Source: JADKAV01 sp037045455 (GTDB taxonomy: Bacteria > Actinomycetota > Actinomycetes > S36-B12 > UBA10799). From it: DNA of 64,000 nt. Both the position numbers and the translations under genes were made by a program. Under the pieces are notes generated by a model. It was not told where the DNA came from. It saw only the letters and a program-made list of their open reading frames with translations, and did no database searches. The stretch spans positions 124,001 through 188,000 of the forward strand of contig JBAOIN010000006.1 of NCBI GenBank assembly GCA_037045455.1. Reading direction: 5' to 3'. Shown piece after piece: positions 16,863 to 25,524 of the stretch; the stretch's first letter is position 1, and every line of letters starts with the position of its first letter.

Positions 16863-18959
16863 TCAGTACCGCGCCTGCAACTCACCGGTGACCTTCGCCC
16901 CCCAAGCAGCATTCGTCCACTGCGGGAAGTAGGGCGGCGAGGCGAACTGCAGCCGGGAGTCATAGGAGTAGTCCTTGTCGAACCCGGTGCCCCCGGACGT
17001 CCCGACCGCACCACGCCACTTCTGGGCGATCGATCCTCGGACAGACAGCTTGCCGAGGTCGGTGCCCTTTTCGTAGTTCTGGACCCAGAAACTATGGGCC
17101 AGGGTCTGGATCGAGGCGTACACCCAACGGGTCCCGGAACTGCTGGTCACCCCTGGGAAGGTGATGTCGCTGTAACTACTTCCGTACGTCCGAGTGGTCG
17201 TCCAGGTGCACGTGATGGTGTTGTTGTTGGCGGGGCTGCCGCCGCTGGGCGTCGAGGCGATGTCGGTGCACTTGGTCCGGAGGCTGGTCGGGGACTTCAC
17301 GGTCGTTGTGGGAGTCGAGGGCGTGCTTTCCGAGGAACTGCGTAACACCGGGTGGTAGATCACCACGCTGTTCGACGCGACCAGGCCCACCATGTCCGGA
17401 CCGACCGCGGTGCTGCCCTTGGTGCTGCTGCTGATGGACAGGTCGTTGGTGACGATGACGTTGTTCTGGGCTGCGATGGTGACGCGGCCCTTGACCACAC
17501 CCTCGATGTAGACATTGCCCAGGCCGCAGTCGAACGTGCTCGGGTGCACATCATTCACCGCGGTCTCGGCTGACGTTGCCGGGTTCGGGCTCATACTCGA
17601 GTCCAGCTGCCACGCGTTGCTGACACGCTTCCACTTCTTCGTCGTCGTGTATGTTGCCGTGTCCGGGTTGTAGTAACTGATGTCGCTGACCAGGCCGCTG
17701 CTGCCTGTGGGGATCACGTCGTTGCTCGTGCTGCCCGACGTCGTGCCGTTGACGATCTGCCCAGGGACACACCGCGCGGAGCCACCGGTCGCGGCCTGCA
17801 CGTAGATCACCAAGTCGGTGGGCACCGGTACGGTCTGTTTGCCGGCGGGGTATTTCTGTCCGGTCGCCGGCACGAACTGGGCAGCGTTCCCGCAGTCAAG
17901 GCCCGCTGGTGAGTCGGGACCCTTCAGAGACTTGCCCGCACTGGTCGTGTTCCAGACCGTCATCGTGCCGTCGCTATTGAAGCGGATCCGGGTGTCGCCG
18001 TAGTAGTTGCAGCCGGGGAAGGTCGAGAACTTGTCGGAGTTGTCCGGCAAGTACAGCGGTAGCGCCGGCCGGGCCCCGGCGGTTCCGACATAGGGGCGGG
18101 CTGACGTGCCGGTCGTACGCCAGCATTTGGCGTCACCGGCCGCCTTACCCACGCCACTGGAGTCGGGAGTTCCGGCCGCCTCCGTACACCTCGAGTCGGC
18201 AACTTCGTAGCCCTTGAGGAACCGCGGCCGAGAACCGCCGGACGCCACCATCAGCGGGCTGTCGTTGAAGTGCACGTCGCCATCGAGGACGTCATTGCTG
18301 CCGAACTGGATCTCCTGACACGTACCGGAACTCGAGCGCGCACTGGTCTGCCACCAGTACTTCGCCAGGGTCGCGCCGCTCTTGCCGCACTCGTCGTACT
18401 TCGCCCCACCGGCCGCTTGGGACTTGCTGCCGCCTGGCGGGTAGGCCACGAGGTTCTGGGGGTCGGCGTCCTCGAAGTCGGTGTAGTACAGGAAGTCGGT
18501 CGAGCCGCCGCGCGCCACTCGCACCTGGATCGTGCGCGAGACGCCCTTCACCTTGCCGGTCGACTCGACCCAGACCGAGCCGTCCTTCCAGAAGTTGGCG
18601 GTGTTGACGTCGTAGTGGAACTTCCCCGCTTGCGGGTTACCCCCTTGCACATCGACCCATCCCGCAGCGGTACTCGAGTTCCACCCGCAGGAGTTGGTCT
18701 CGGCCTTGGGCCCCTTCAATGCGACGTTCGAACAGTCGACAGTCTGGGCGTAGGCATCGTTGCGATTCAGTTTGGCGAGGTAATCGTCCACGCCCGCCTG
18801 GGCTGCCGCTAGAGCCGCTTGCCAGTGCTCGTCGCGGCTGGTCCGTGGCGCCACGTTGGCTGCGTAACTCAGCGCGGCTGCGACCACCACAGTGAGAATT
18901 GAGATCATCCCGAGCACCATGATCATGGCGACTCCACGCTCGTCTGTTCGCATTCGCAT
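16863..18959 (-). CDS. Large PilX-like pilus-associated protein
   Basis: 698 residues. The N-terminus RTDERG-VAMIMVLGMISILTVVVAAALSYA is a type III-like prepilin leader and hydrophobic helix, but position +5 is Met rather than Glu, as in PilX/GspK-type initiators. Helix ~35-60 (AALAAAQAGVDDYLAKLNR) continues the pilin stalk. The remainder is a large, Ser/Thr/Gly-rich, beta-rich extracellular region with many cysteines and the stretch GNVYIEGVVKGRVTIAAQNNVIVTNDLSI near residue 510, resembling a beta-solenoid rung. GAGGAGGTGA precedes the ATG. Lying in the minor pilin block, it is probably a tip-located or adhesin subunit; that role is inference. Confidence 0.7.
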   Translation of the reverse strand: MRMRTDERGVAMIMVLGMISILTVVVAAALSYAANVAPRTSRDEHWQAALAAAQAGVDDYLAKLNRNDAYAQTVDCSNVALKGPKAETNSCGWNSSTAAGWVDVQGGNPQAGKFHYDVNTANFWKDGSVWVESTGKVKGVSRTIQVRVARGGSTDFLYYTDFEDADPQNLVAYPPGGSKSQAAGGAKYDECGKSGATLAKYWWQTSARSSSGTCQEIQFGSNDVLDGDVHFNDSPLMVASGGSRPRFLKGYEVADSRCTEAAGTPDSSGVGKAAGDAKCWRTTGTSARPYVGTAGARPALPLYLPDNSDKFSTFPGCNYYGDTRIRFNSDGTMTVWNTTSAGKSLKGPDSPAGLDCGNAAQFVPATGQKYPAGKQTVPVPTDLVIYVQAATGGSARCVPGQIVNGTTSGSTSNDVIPTGSSGLVSDISYYNPDTATYTTTKKWKRVSNAWQLDSSMSPNPATSAETAVNDVHPSTFDCGLGNVYIEGVVKGRVTIAAQNNVIVTNDLSISSSTKGSTAVGPDMVGLVASNSVVIYHPVLRSSSESTPSTPTTTVKSPTSLRTKCTDIASTPSGGSPANNNTITCTWTTTRTYGSSYSDITFPGVTSSSGTRWVYASIQTLAHSFWVQNYEKGTDLGKLSVRGSIAQKWRGAVGTSGGTGFDKDYSYDSRLQFASPPYFPQWTNAAWGAKVTGELQARY

Positions 18960-18973
18960 CTGTGGTCACCTCC

Positions 18974-19690
18974 TCAGGGAATCGCCGTGGGTGTCGGCTG
19001 GATCAGGGAATCCGCGTTGGGCAGGGTCACGCGGGCCGTGACCGTGGCGCTGCCCGCCGTGGTGCTGGGCCGCACGCGAAGCACCAGATCGATGCTGTCC
19101 ACTGCCTTCAACTTGGACACGTCGGACTGCAAGGGTGGCGTGATCAGGGCGCCCGAGCGGTCGTAGTAGGTGAACAGGGCGCCTGCTTGAACGTTGCGGG
19201 CCAGCACGCGGGTGCGGACAGGGCAGGAGGGACCGGGTGTGCAGTACTGGTAGTTGAAGTCGCTGACGCTGTGGACGTTGGGCTTCTGCACGGTTTCCAC
19301 GAGTTGGCCGTTGGTCAGGGTATACGTGACGCGCCTGGGTCCGCGGTCGGTGTTGCCGGAGGCGGGCAGAATGCCGTCGTTGTCGACGTTGGCGTAGAAG
19401 CGCACCATCGTGTCAGTGCCCTCGATGAACGCGGCGACATCGCATCCTGAGCATGTGGCCTGAATCTGCGACGGCAGGATCGCGGTGCGCAGGATCCGGG
19501 TCATTGCCTCGACCGCGACATTGGTCTGGCTCAGGCCGTCCAGGCGATGGGCATTCTGCGCCATCGTCCGCTGTGCCGTGATCAGACCTTGCGAGACGAT
19601 GGCCAGAACCGTGCCGAGGATGCTCACCACGACGAGCATCTCGATGAGGGTGACGCCGTGGTCACCGCGAATTCTGCGCAGAATGCTCAC
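18974..19690 (-). CDS. PilW-like minor prepilin
   Basis: 238 residues. Leader MSILRRIRGDHG is followed by VTLIEMLVVVSILGTVLAIVSQ, with Glu at +5 of the mature protein. The C-terminal globular part contains CSGCD and YCTPGPSC, four closely spaced cysteines suited to disulfides. It overlaps the upstream minor pilin gene by four bases and lies 14 bases before the PilX-like gene, forming one minor pilin unit. Assignment to PilW rather than PilV or FimT rests on size and order only. Confidence 0.78.
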   Translation of the reverse strand: MSILRRIRGDHGVTLIEMLVVVSILGTVLAIVSQGLITAQRTMAQNAHRLDGLSQTNVAVEAMTRILRTAILPSQIQATCSGCDVAAFIEGTDTMVRFYANVDNDGILPASGNTDRGPRRVTYTLTNGQLVETVQKPNVHSVSDFNYQYCTPGPSCPVRTRVLARNVQAGALFTYYDRSGALITPPLQSDVSKLKAVDSIDLVLRVRPSTTAGSATVTARVTLPNADSLIQPTPTAIP

Positions 19691-21018
19691 GGTTCGGTCC
19701 CCTCAGGGACGTAGACGATGCCCGCGGCCGAGGTGCTCAGACCCGCGGTCAGCACGTCGGTGCCGGCCTTGAGTGTCCACTGCCCGTACGGCAAAGCGGT
19801 GCGAACCACGCCATTCGCATCCGTCTTTCCCAGCTGGTAGATCTGCGCCGGCGAGCACCCGGTCGCGTCCGCGATGACAGCCGTGACACTCACGTCAGCC
19901 CTGGGGTCGCCCTCGCTGTCGAGGAACGTTGCCTGGAGCGGTTTGAGTGGCACCTTCGCCGTGACTGTTCCTCCCGGACTCGCAATCACGGCCTTGGGCC
20001 GGGAACCACCCGTGGCGGCTGGGTCGTTGAGCGTGCACTTGCCCGCCCAGACCGAGTAGCCATCGGTGAACGGCCACAGCCCGGTCACCGAGGACGTCCC
20101 GCCGGGCAGTTCCTTGCGACCCATGTTGGGCAGACCCGGGTTGAACAAGACGATGGGCTGAACAGGCGTGGGTGCGGTGAAACTGGGACCGGGGTCGTCG
20201 GTGACCTCGTAGTTGAACTGGATAGTCGCCGCCCGGTCGTAACTGAACGGCACAACCTGGATCGTGCCCTGGCTGACCGTGGCCGGTTTGGATACCGATT
20301 GCTGTCCGTCAAAACTCACATACCCCGGCTCGTCGAGGGTGACCGTGTAGTTGCCCGTCGTATCCATGGCGAATACCGCGCAGCCGTCGGCGCCCGTGAC
20401 CCGGGTCTGGCTTCCCCCCGGCCCGGTGATGTCGACCGGAACACTGTCGACACCCGTTCCAGCAGCGCCCTGCACCTTGGCCGCCACGAACCCCTTGATG
20501 GCGGCCAGGGTGCCCTTCGGCGGCGTCAGGATGGTGTTCGACTCCACGTCGCGAGTCACCGCGTGCTGCTTCCAGCTCACTTTGACGTTGACTGCCAGCG
20601 ATGGGTAGGTAACGGCCGAACCACCGTCGCAAGGACTTGCTCCCGACCCTGCAGGCAGCCATTCCACAGTCCGCACCACGGTGTACTTGGTGCCGTCGAG
20701 GTTCAGTGGCTGGCCGGCCGTCTGCCCGGGCAACGGTGTGCCGTTCGTGACCTGACTGGTGGCGGCCACCGTCAAGGGCGCGCTCTTGGAGGAGCCGAAC
20801 TGATTGCGCACGGTCTCGATCTCGCGGGCGGCAAGGTTTGCGGCCTGCACGCGGGACCGGTCGGTCTGGGTCACCGCCAGCGACAGTTGCAGTCCGTAGG
20901 CAAACGCGGAGGAGACCAGGCCGAGGATCGTGAGTGCGGCCATGAGCTCGATGATGGTGAACCCCGCGTCGGACTGCCGACGGTCCCGCCGTCGGGCGCG
21001 CAGCAGCCGAATGATCAC
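19687..21018 (-). CDS. Minor prepilin with carboxypeptidase-regulatory/Ig-like domains
   Basis: 443 residues from the GTG at 21018; an ATG at 21066 would add 16 residues. I prefer the GTG because it gives a normal 19-residue leader ending SDAG before FTIIELMAALTILG (Glu at +5). Residues ~160-270 (GFVAAKVQGAAGTGVDSVPVDITGPGG, then GNYTVTLDEPGYVSFDGQ) look like a carboxypeptidase-regulatory or SpaA-type beta domain. A second such domain is near the C-terminus (ATFLDSEGDPRADVSV, then YGQWTLKAG). Such repeats on a minor pilin suggest a stalk or adhesin displayed at the pilus tip. The gene starts ~50 bases after the pilA terminator. Confidence 0.72.
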   Translation of the reverse strand: MIIRLLRARRRDRRQSDAGFTIIELMAALTILGLVSSAFAYGLQLSLAVTQTDRSRVQAANLAAREIETVRNQFGSSKSAPLTVAATSQVTNGTPLPGQTAGQPLNLDGTKYTVVRTVEWLPAGSGASPCDGGSAVTYPSLAVNVKVSWKQHAVTRDVESNTILTPPKGTLAAIKGFVAAKVQGAAGTGVDSVPVDITGPGGSQTRVTGADGCAVFAMDTTGNYTVTLDEPGYVSFDGQQSVSKPATVSQGTIQVVPFSYDRAATIQFNYEVTDDPGPSFTAPTPVQPIVLFNPGLPNMGRKELPGGTSSVTGLWPFTDGYSVWAGKCTLNDPAATGGSRPKAVIASPGGTVTAKVPLKPLQATFLDSEGDPRADVSVTAVIADATGCSPAQIYQLGKTDANGVVRTALPYGQWTLKAGTDVLTAGLSTSAAGIVYVPEGTEP

Positions 21019-21070
21019 GTCTAGTGAATCGGCGTAATGGGACTGTGCCTTAATCCTTATGGGCATAGGG

Positions 21071-21096
21071 AAAGGCCCCGGTTTCCCGGGGCCTTT
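21071..21096 (-). terminator. pilA transcription terminator
   Basis: Perfect 11-bp stem, AAAGGCCCCGG (21071-21081) and CCGGGGCCTTT (21086-21096), with a 4-base loop, beginning 18 bases beyond the pilA stop and followed on the transcribed strand by TCCCTAT. It would uncouple abundant pilA mRNA from the minor pilin genes downstream. Confidence 0.82.
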
Positions 21097-21113
21097 CAGG
21101 GTGAGGGGTCAGA

Positions 21114-21532
21114 TCACGCGGTCGCCACGCAAGCGCCCGTCTTGAGGCCGGCGGGGCTGGAGTAGCTCCACACGGCTCCACCGTTGGCGGTCGCCTCGAG
21201 GCAGTAGTCCGTCGATCCGTTGGCGGTGGCTGTCGATCAGCGGGGTGGTGCCGCCGCTCGTAGTTGCTGCCTGGAGAGTACTTGAAGCCGACAGCCTGCA
21301 GATCAGCGATCGCGTTGGTGTACGTACCGGTGTCGGTCAGAACCGTCTCTTCGGCCGTGGCCGCGTTGCGGAGGTCCGCCTTGACCGCAGATTCCCAGCC
21401 CTTCTTGCGCTGGTTGAGGAACACGGGAATGGCGATGGCTGCCAGGATCCCGATGATGATGATCACGACGAGGAGTTCGATGAGGGTGAAGCCCTCTTCC
21501 TCTTTCCTTGCCTGGACGAGCCGCGTGAACAT
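21114..21532 (-). CDS. pilA: Major type IV pilin PilA (two apparent frameshifts)
   Basis: Leader MFTRLVQARKEEEG is cleaved before FTLIELLVVIIIIGILAAIAIPVF (Glu +5), the classical pilin N-terminal helix. The stalk continues to GFKYSPGSNY in this frame. Deleting one base near 21258 and one near 21231 restores SGGTTPLIDATANGSTDYC and a C-terminal end ATANGGAVWSYSSPAGLKTG, closing with a second Cys in ACVATA. The corrected protein is 138 residues, with the two cysteines framing the C-terminal D-loop typical of type IVa pilins. AAGGAG lies 7 bases before the ATG. It is followed by its own terminator, as expected for a highly expressed subunit. Confidence 0.88.
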
Positions 21533-21699
21533 AACGATCTCCTTCGAACTGGGCTTATGCCCTTATTGCAATGACGTTGAGGAAATCGACAACGTAGGGA
21601 CGGAATCTGAACGGCATTGGCAACCGTGCTGCTTCTGTCACCCGTTCGGCCCAATGAAGATCAGCTCTGGCGCGCTTTCGGGTGACAACACTGCTCCGG

Positions 21700-22365
21700 T
21701 CAGGTGCGCATCTCGTCGGTCAGGTGGTGCGTGAGGTTGTGGTAGTGCAACCACCAGTCCGGACGGTGGGCGGCAGGCCGGTGCTCGAGATGGGTTATCC
21801 CAGTGTGATGGGTCTCGATCGCGACCACACTCCACGGACCCTTCTCGAAGACGTACTCGAAGATCGCCTCGATCACGCCACCGTGCGCGACGGCCAGCAC
21901 CCGGCGCTCGTCGGGCTCGGGTTCCTCGGCTCGGCCGCGGCGCACGGTAGGCACCAGTGTCTCCAGAAACCCGCCGACCCGGGAGCGGAACTGCAGCCAG
22001 GTCTCACCGGTTGCTGTCGTCGGCGTGTAGGGATCGAGCGTGCCCCATACCTCCGGGGTGAAGGGCTCGAACTCAAGGGCAGGAATCGGAGTCCCGTCGG
22101 CATGGCAAGTGCCGACCTCGCGCAGGCCGTCGTGATACTGCGGCCTCATGCCGATTGCTTCGCCGATGATCTCCGCCGTCTGCCGTGTCCGGGCGACCGT
22201 GCTGGCCACGAAGTCGGTGATGTGCAAGTGGCTTGCGATCCACTTGCCTGCGCGTCGTGCCTGCTCCTGACCCAAATCTGTCAGCGGGTCGTCGCGGTGC
22301 TCAATGGTGAGGTCGGCAAGATTGACGTGACTCTGGCCATGGCGGACGAGATACAGGTGCACCAC
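21700..22365 (-). CDS. Histidine phosphatase family protein
   Basis: 221 residues with the phosphoglycerate-mutase-like fold: catalytic LVRHGQSHVN at residues 6-15, the second Arg/Glu region STVARTRQTAEII, and the second catalytic His in VLAVAHGGVIEAIFEY. It dephosphorylates a small molecule or phosphoprotein; the substrate cannot be read from sequence. It lies between pilA and the HNH gene and has no obvious connection with pilus assembly. The 167 bases between it and pilA hold the probable pilA promoter region. Confidence 0.88.
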   Translation of the reverse strand: MVHLYLVRHGQSHVNLADLTIEHRDDPLTDLGQEQARRAGKWIASHLHITDFVASTVARTRQTAEIIGEAIGMRPQYHDGLREVGTCHADGTPIPALEFEPFTPEVWGTLDPYTPTTATGETWLQFRSRVGGFLETLVPTVRRGRAEEPEPDERRVLAVAHGGVIEAIFEYVFEKGPWSVVAIETHHTGITHLEHRPAAHRPDWWLHYHNLTHHLTDEMRT

Positions 22366-22430
22366 CCCAGCCTAGTGAGCGGCGCCTTACATAGTGTTTG
22401 CCTTTGTTTGTGCGCGTTTGCGCGTGTTTG

Positions 22431-22446
22431 TCGTACGTGCGTTCTA
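22431..22446. promoter_or_regulatory. Possible LexA/SOS-like operator upstream of the HNH gene
   Basis: TCGTACGTGCGTTCTA matches the actinobacterial SOS consensus TCGAAC-N4-GTTCGA at 10 of 12 specified positions. It ends 10 bases before the HNH start codon, so a bound repressor would block initiation. The preceding ~40 bases are rich in GTTTG repeats. It is only a sequence resemblance. Confidence 0.35.
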
Positions 22447-22456
22447 GTGTTTGGGT

Positions 22457-23559
22457 ATGGACCTTCCCCGCGCTCTGACTCTCCTGGAATCCCCGGCCGG
22501 GGATCCGCTGGAGCTCGTCCGGGCGGCTGAGGCGGTCAAAGCCTGGGCTGATGCTCGGCAGTTGGAAGCCATTCATGACCTGTCCGAGCAGGAGCCGGCC
22601 GGGTTCGACCCCTACGGGCAACTCGTTGATCCGGTCCCGGCCGAGGTGGCCTGCGCGCTGACCTGGACGGCATGGACCGCCAGCCGCCGGGTCGACCTGG
22701 CCCACGAACTGCACGACGAGCTTGCCCGACGTGCTCGACGCGCTGCGGCTTGGTGAGATCGACCTGGCCAAGGCGGTTGAGATCGCCCACGGCACCTGCG
22801 AACTCCCGCCCGCCGACCGGGTGCGAACTGGCTGATCGTGCGATCGGGTACGCCGCCAGACCCACACCCGCGCCCAGCTGAAAGCGTGGCTGGCCGGACG
22901 CATCGCCAAACTCAACCCGGACGCCGCCGAGAAACGCCGCAAGAAAGCCAAGAAACAGCGCCGGGTCTGGGTGCAACCCGAATCCGACGGCATGGCCACC
23001 CTGGGCGCCTACCTCACCGCCGAAGAAGCCCAAGCCTGCCTACTGTCGCTGAAGCACGGCGTCGCCAATCATGAAGGCAGCGTGGACGCCGCCCGCGCCG
23101 ACCTGCTCGTCCAGACGACTGACCGGCCTGGCACCCGCCGACCCGATCCCTGTGCAGGTGATCATCACCCCGGGCGGACCCGGAACTGGCCGGCCACGGC
23201 CCCCTAAGCCCGCTGCACGCCGCTCAGCTGTGCGACGGGGCACCCCGCATCAACCTCGAGGCGCCCGCCCCGACGCTGTCCTACGCCCCCACCGTCGGCA
23301 CTCGTGCGACTACGTCAAAGCCCGCGACCGGCACTGCCGCTTCCACGGCTGCCGACGCGCCGCCATGCACTGCGACCTCGACCACACCATCGAATACCCT
23401 CACGGCCCGACCTGCGCCTGCAACCTCCACTGTTTGTGCCGGTATCACCACCGGCTCAAAACCCACACCGCCTGGCAAGTGCACCGCAACCCCGACGGAT
23501 CACTGACCTGGACCAGCCCCCGCGGCCACCAATACAGAAGCGAACTCGAAGACCCGTAG
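22457..23559 (+). pseudogene. 13E12/DUF222-family HNH endonuclease, frame-disrupted
   Basis: The N-terminal DUF222 region begins MDLPRALTLLESPAGDP; the C-terminus holds the HNH nuclease with the zinc-type Cys pattern (DRHCRFHGCRR), the His-Asp of MHCDLDHTIEYP and the second His-Asn part, CNLHCLCRYHHRLKT. Between them the frame changes about six times (near 22721, 22825, 22857, 23115, 23177 and 23305). Correcting these gives a continuous ~366-residue protein. The density is higher than in neighbouring genes, so the gene could be truly decayed as well as mis-sequenced. The family is multicopy and mobile-like in actinobacteria. It lies on the + strand within a block of - strand genes, consistent with insertion. 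Confidence 0.75.
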
Positions 23560-23562
23560 TCG

Positions 23563-24186
23563 CTACAGGTACTTTGTGATGACCATTGCCGCGAGAAGTG
23601 CCAACCAGATCACGGTGCCCGCGATATCCAACCCGTAGGCCAGTGGCTTGCGCGTGATCCTTTGTAGGCGTGCGCCCAGATGCCCGTCGGCCAGATTGAC
23701 GCGAGTCAAGGAAGTGAACACCAGGGTCGTTGTGACGGTGATGAGCAGGCACCACGGGCAGAGTGCCCCGATCACGAAGTAGGCCTGGTAGAACAGCCAG
23801 TACGCGAATAGGAACCCGATCGAGTAGAACGTCTGCGCGATCAGCATGAACCACCGCGGGAAGCGCACTCCCCCGAGCGCAGCCACGGCGACCGTGATCA
23901 CGATCGGCTCCGTGATCAGCCCGAGGAAAGCGTTGGGAAATCCCAGTAAGTTGGCCTGCCAGGTGGAACCGACGGTCGTGCACGAGATCTTCGAGCTGAT
24001 GTCGCAGGAAAGGATGACGTCGGGATTCTCAGCGATCTTGATGGCGTCGATGGACAGCACGAGCGATGCGACCAGGCCCAGCAATGAGGACACCAGCATC
24101 TCGATGTAGGCGCCAGTGTGCCGACGGCCGGTCTCCGGCACCTCGTCGAACTCGTCGAGCAGCTCGTCTGCGGTCTGCGAAGTCAC
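23563..24186 (-). CDS. Vitamin K epoxide reductase (VKOR) family protein
   Basis: 207 residues from a GTG start, with four to five transmembrane helices. It carries the loop cysteine pair in LSCDISSKISC and the active-site CPWC at the periplasmic end of a helix, the hallmarks of bacterial VKOR, which re-oxidises a DsbA-like thiol oxidase using quinone. Actinobacteria use VKOR in place of DsbB. No DsbA is adjacent. The pilins nearby contain extracellular cysteine pairs, so a role in their folding is plausible but not shown. Confidence 0.88.
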   Translation of the reverse strand: MTSQTADELLDEFDEVPETGRRHTGAYIEMLVSSLLGLVASLVLSIDAIKIAENPDVILSCDISSKISCTTVGSTWQANLLGFPNAFLGLITEPIVITVAVAALGGVRFPRWFMLIAQTFYSIGFLFAYWLFYQAYFVIGALCPWCLLITVTTTLVFTSLTRVNLADGHLGARLQRITRKPLAYGLDIAGTVIWLALLAAMVITKYL

Positions 24187-24252
24187 GTGACCGAGTATCC
24201 CTGGATGACGGGAGGGACGCGCAAGCGGGCGCATCGACGAGTCACGTGGCCC

Positions 24253-25524
24253 TCAGGCAGGCACCAAGCCGGCCGGGCCCGGCGCAGGTGGCACGGGATC
24301 GGCGGAGTCGGGCCGCGACGTCCGGTCGGTCCGATGGACAGCACGCCACGAGATACTGGTCAACAGGATCAGAGTGAGGCCGTACAGCACAAACCAGACC
24401 TCCTGGAACGCGAAGGTGGACTCGATGGGCTGCCAGCCTCGGGTCGGGTAGTACAGGCAAGCCAGTAGCCCAATTCCGACCGCGACGCGACGCGGCGAAC
24501 GGCCGTTGCCGACCACGGCCCCAAGGGCCGGGAGCATCCACACCGCGTGGTGACTCCACGAGACCGGGGACACCATGACACTGGTCAGCCCGACAACCGC
24601 AGCGGTCCCGATCGGATCGTTGGCCCGCCATACGACGGCAGCAGCAAACAAGCCGGCCGCACACAGCAGGAGTGCGAGGGGAACGTACACCCGCACCGGA
24701 ATATCCCCATCGTGCAGGCGCGCGAGCAGGCCACCGAGGGACTGGTTGTACTCCAGGGCGGGCGACGCTGCGCGGGCTGTCGGATTGACGATGAGGCGCT
24801 GCGTCCAGAGGTAAGTCCAGGTCGACTCGGGCAGCCAAAGCGCGCCGACACACCAGGCAACCGCTGTGGTCGCACATGCGGTGAGTGCGGGTCGCCACTG
24901 CTTCGTGGTGAACCAGTGGACGATGAACAGCCCTGGTGTCAGCTTCACGGCCGTCATTAGGCCCACCAGGACACCTCGTGGTAGCCGCCCGGATCGCCCC
25001 ATGACGTCCAGCAGGCAAGCTAGCGTCAGGATGGTGCCGATCTGTCCGAAGGGAAGCAGTTCGCTGATGGGCTCCGTGGGGATCACCACGATCAGCGCCA
25101 TCACGATCACGAGCCACCGTCGAGGCGATCGGATCAACACGGCATTGAAGCTGAGCGCAAGAATGGCCGCCAGGCTGACGAGGGAAGCGAGGGTCCACAC
25201 CGGCATGAGCCATGCATCCGGCAGCATCCCCACGGGGATCATCAAGACCGCGGCGAACGGCGGGTAGGAGAACGGGAGGAACCCTGTGAATGCCGTCTCA
25301 AACGTTCCCGCGTAGACATCTGCATGAGCCAGCGCCCACCGTCCCCCCTGGGCATACACCCGCACATCCGTTGCTGGGATCTGGGACCAGAACTGTAGGT
25401 GCAGATACCACTGACCGAGGACGGCCATCACAGCGGCGGTGACAAGCCCCCACCTTGCGAACCGGGAGCCTTGAACGCCAACAACGAGGCCGTGCTGGAC
25501 AAGAGCCAGCCGTCCCCGGGTCAC
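24253..25524 (-). CDS. GT-C glycosyltransferase, GT87/DUF2029-like
   Basis: 423 residues with around ten hydrophobic segments. After the first transmembrane helix comes the acidic loop QIPATDVRVYAQGG, in the position of the catalytic Asp of GT-C enzymes that use polyprenyl-phosphate sugars, and later the family-like PFSYPPFAAVLM and LMTAVKLTPGLFIVHWFTTKQWR. GT87 members are mannosyltransferases of phosphatidylinositol mannosides and lipomannan. The GTG start overlaps the stop of the next membrane gene (GTGA). The place directly after pilC raises the possibility of pilin glycosylation; cell-wall glycolipid synthesis is the alternative. Confidence 0.72.
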   Translation of the reverse strand: MTRGRLALVQHGLVVGVQGSRFARWGLVTAAVMAVLGQWYLHLQFWSQIPATDVRVYAQGGRWALAHADVYAGTFETAFTGFLPFSYPPFAAVLMIPVGMLPDAWLMPVWTLASLVSLAAILALSFNAVLIRSPRRWLVIVMALIVVIPTEPISELLPFGQIGTILTLACLLDVMGRSGRLPRGVLVGLMTAVKLTPGLFIVHWFTTKQWRPALTACATTAVAWCVGALWLPESTWTYLWTQRLIVNPTARAASPALEYNQSLGGLLARLHDGDIPVRVYVPLALLLCAAGLFAAAVVWRANDPIGTAAVVGLTSVMVSPVSWSHHAVWMLPALGAVVGNGRSPRRVAVGIGLLACLYYPTRGWQPIESTFAFQEVWFVLYGLTLILLTSISWRAVHRTDRTSRPDSADPVPPAPGPAGLVPA

